Notes under the pieces: model-generated
The model's input: the letters and a program-made list of their open reading frames with translations, nothing else
Database searches by the model: none
What the model was told of the DNA's origin: nothing
Shown here: one piece after another, positions 62,624 to 64,000 of the stretch
How positions within the stretch are numbered: the stretch's first letter is position 1
Layout: each line of letters opens with the position of its first letter
NCBI GenBank assembly: GCA_947471745.1
Contig: CANJKZ010000960.1
Coordinates: forward strand, 806,001 to 870,000
Source: Closterium sp. Naga37s-1
Lineage: Eukaryota > Streptophyta > Zygnematophyceae > Desmidiales > Closteriaceae
Reading direction: 5' to 3'
DNA: 64,000 bases
Position numbers and translations under genes: made by a program

Positions 62624-62829
62624 CTTTACTTGTACTGTGATCTATATATATACCTGCACTTGCTTGTTTACCTCTTATATATAATCCTGCATGTGAACTG
62701 GCCTTGTGGCCTCTGAACCTGTGCTCGGAATGTGTGGTGACTTTGTGATCCACCCTGAGCTTGCTTTGCTTTGCTTTGCTTGACTGGTCTTGTGACCCCT
62801 TGTTCTCCCCCACTTTGCCTATGGGGGTG
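62624..62829 (+). promoter_or_regulatory. L 3' untranslated module and polypurine tract
   Basis: GTGTGGTGACTTTGTGATCC, TTTGC repeats, CCCCCACTTTGCCTATGGGGGTG ending at 62829. Nearly identical to 19360-19565. Confidence 0.74.
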
Positions 62830-62957
62830 TGTCAAACTTATATGCTATAGTCTGTATAGGTTGTAGTGGGGTAGACACTATGGGGTACAGTTTCCTAGGG
62901 TTTCATATTTGTACCCAACTCATTTCCTAGTCAATCATTCATTCCTGTTTCTTCACA
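62830..62957 (+). repeat. L 3' LTR
   Basis: 128 bp, TGTCAAACTT...TTCTTCACA, about 2-3 bases different from 19566-19693. The right flank starts ACTAT. No duplication can be tested because the 5' end of L is lost. Confidence 0.88.
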
Positions 62958-63290
62958 ACTATCGCACAGCTGCCGGCCTACGAATACAATAGGTACGTGC
63001 AAAATTCGGCTATACCGAAGGTATTGTTGCGGTGCCGTCCACGCTCATCGCACCATGCGGAGATAAGTTAATCAACGGGAGCTAGACTATGGGCAAGGCA
63101 CAGTGTAAGAGTGATATCTGCATTCGTTCCTTAGTCATTTCCTTATGCGCACACTGATTGCTAGTTCACAGGGAAATTCGGCAAGAGTTTCACTAAGGAA
63201 AGTTGACAACAATGGTTCAGAATGATAGCAACAAAGTTGGCAAGACTGACTACATCAGAGCTAGCATGCAAGCAGGACGATTGTCAGCGC
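62958..63290. other. Right flank, no gene seen
   Basis: Mixed-composition DNA right of the L LTR without recognisable genes or repeats. Confidence 0.4.
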
Positions 63291-64000
63291 AGCACGGTTG
63301 ACCGCGTTCCAGCATCACTTGGTCGACCGCGCTCCTGCAGAACAAAGTTGCGGCCCGCCAACACTGCAATTCGGCGGCGTGCCAACGTTGCTTCCGCAGG
63401 ACAGCAGCGCACCTGTTTCGCAGGTGCTCGCATATGATTGGCGTGCTGTGCCTTGTCATCTGCACAGCACGCACACCAAATCGGCCTCAAGCTGACGACT
63501 GCATCTGATCAGCCACGTCGACCTCGGGATACCATACCGAGGTCGGCCTCGCCACGAACACCTAGGCGACCGTCGCAGTTCTCCGCAGAACCCCGTCGCC
63601 TAGGTAACCTGGTCGACCGGGCAACCTCCTCGTCGACCAGCACCTCCTTGTGCCCGTCGACCCCGCAGGTCGACGACCACCCCTGGTCGACCACACCTTG
63701 CCGACCGCGCACCTGGTCTACCAGCTCTAGGTCGACCAGCCCAACTGTCAGCCGACCACCCAAGTCGGCTGCCCCAAGTCGGTGTCTCCGAGGTCGACCT
63801 CACCAGGTCGACTACCCAAACTCGGCGCCCTCCAAAGTCGGAGCCCCACCCAGGTCGAGGTCCACCCACGTCGACCACCAGGTCTGATCAACCGCCGGCT
63901 CCCCGTCACCGGCGGTTCTGTAGTGGCCCCATGCAAGTTGACCACACCCGTCGGCCAGCCCGCTCAAGTCGGCTTGGCCCTCTGCTGCAGGTCGGCTGCT
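63291..64000. repeat. GTCGAC-rich stretch, unknown
   Basis: GTCGAC or GGTCGACC occurs about a dozen times between 63311 and 63880 at irregular 20-80 base intervals, with many AGGTCG, AAGTCGG and CACCT words between. One frame (63438-63887 plus, 149 codons) stays open but is Ser/Pro/Arg low-complexity. This could be the leader or gag of another element continuing to the right, or a decayed satellite. Confidence 0.4.

Larger units (their letters stand above)
57528..62957 (+). mobile_element. L: mosaic Gly-rich copia, 5' truncated
   Basis: Plus-oriented. No 5' LTR or gag start. The first ~375 bases are E-like gag, the rest B/D-like from just after the zinc motif, so the Gly tract and zinc motif are missing. 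RT and RNase H are nearly full length, followed by the 3' module and a 128-bp LTR (62830-62957). Confidence 0.85.

Noticed and set aside
63438-63887. 149-codon frame at the right edge considered as a gene
   Set aside because: Ser/Pro/Arg low-complexity driven by GTCGAC/GACC words, with competing frames on the other strand; no domain recognised.

Overview
The window is eukaryotic and comes from a plant-lineage genome. LTR retrotransposons make up nearly all of it: at least nine Ty1/copia-type bodies, one Ty3/gypsy chromovirus and several elements with no coding capacity. Almost every element is primed by a tRNA-iMet-type site (core TGGTATCAGAGC). The Gly-rich copia family resembles proteins I remember from streptophyte green algae such as Closterium. 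That placement is recollection, not a search result. The only host gene I can support is the first exon of a TMEM230/DUF872-like membrane protein at the left edge (609-930, minus); it ends in a clean GT donor.

Layout. 1-2433: host exon, intron and purine-rich flank. 2434-16626: a gypsy element (G1, minus, TSD AGTCG) interrupted by a non-autonomous LTR element (A1, minus, TSD CAAGG), which is itself interrupted by a copia (B, plus, TSD GGGCC). 17116-30122: three damaged copias of the same Gly-rich clade, namely C (plus, internally deleted), D (minus, no RT) and E (minus, old, 3' end lost). 30303-36361: a young copia of another lineage (I, minus) with almost identical 442-bp LTRs and a palindromic scar beside it. 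36824-37702: a TRIM-like element (F). 37703-41978: a decayed copia (H) carrying a second A element (A2, TSD GGCAC) and a 241-bp solo-LTR-like insertion (TSD GTAGT). 41979-53766: three copies of a TNT-type copia (J1, J2, J3; J1 and J2 share one LTR). 53767-57529: a gag-less copia (K). 57528-62957: a mosaic Gly-rich copia (L). 62958-64000: flank with a GTCGAC-rich stretch.

Main observation. The Gly-rich copias (B, C, D, E, L) and the coding-free elements A and F share three non-coding modules. The first is an LTR core (GTAGTGGGGTA, GTAC boxes and a telo-box-like AGGGTT). The second is a short hairpin directly after the primer-binding site, whose stem changes on both sides between families, followed by an invariant GGGCCCACC. 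The third is a 3' block of about 100 bp ending in a polypurine tract with complementary C and G runs. This looks like a common cis-acting kit that would let A and F be copied and packaged by the autonomous copias. It has not been tested.

No element is clearly intact. Most polyprotein frames are broken by only one to three nonsense codons or frameshifts. G1 pol and I are the least damaged.
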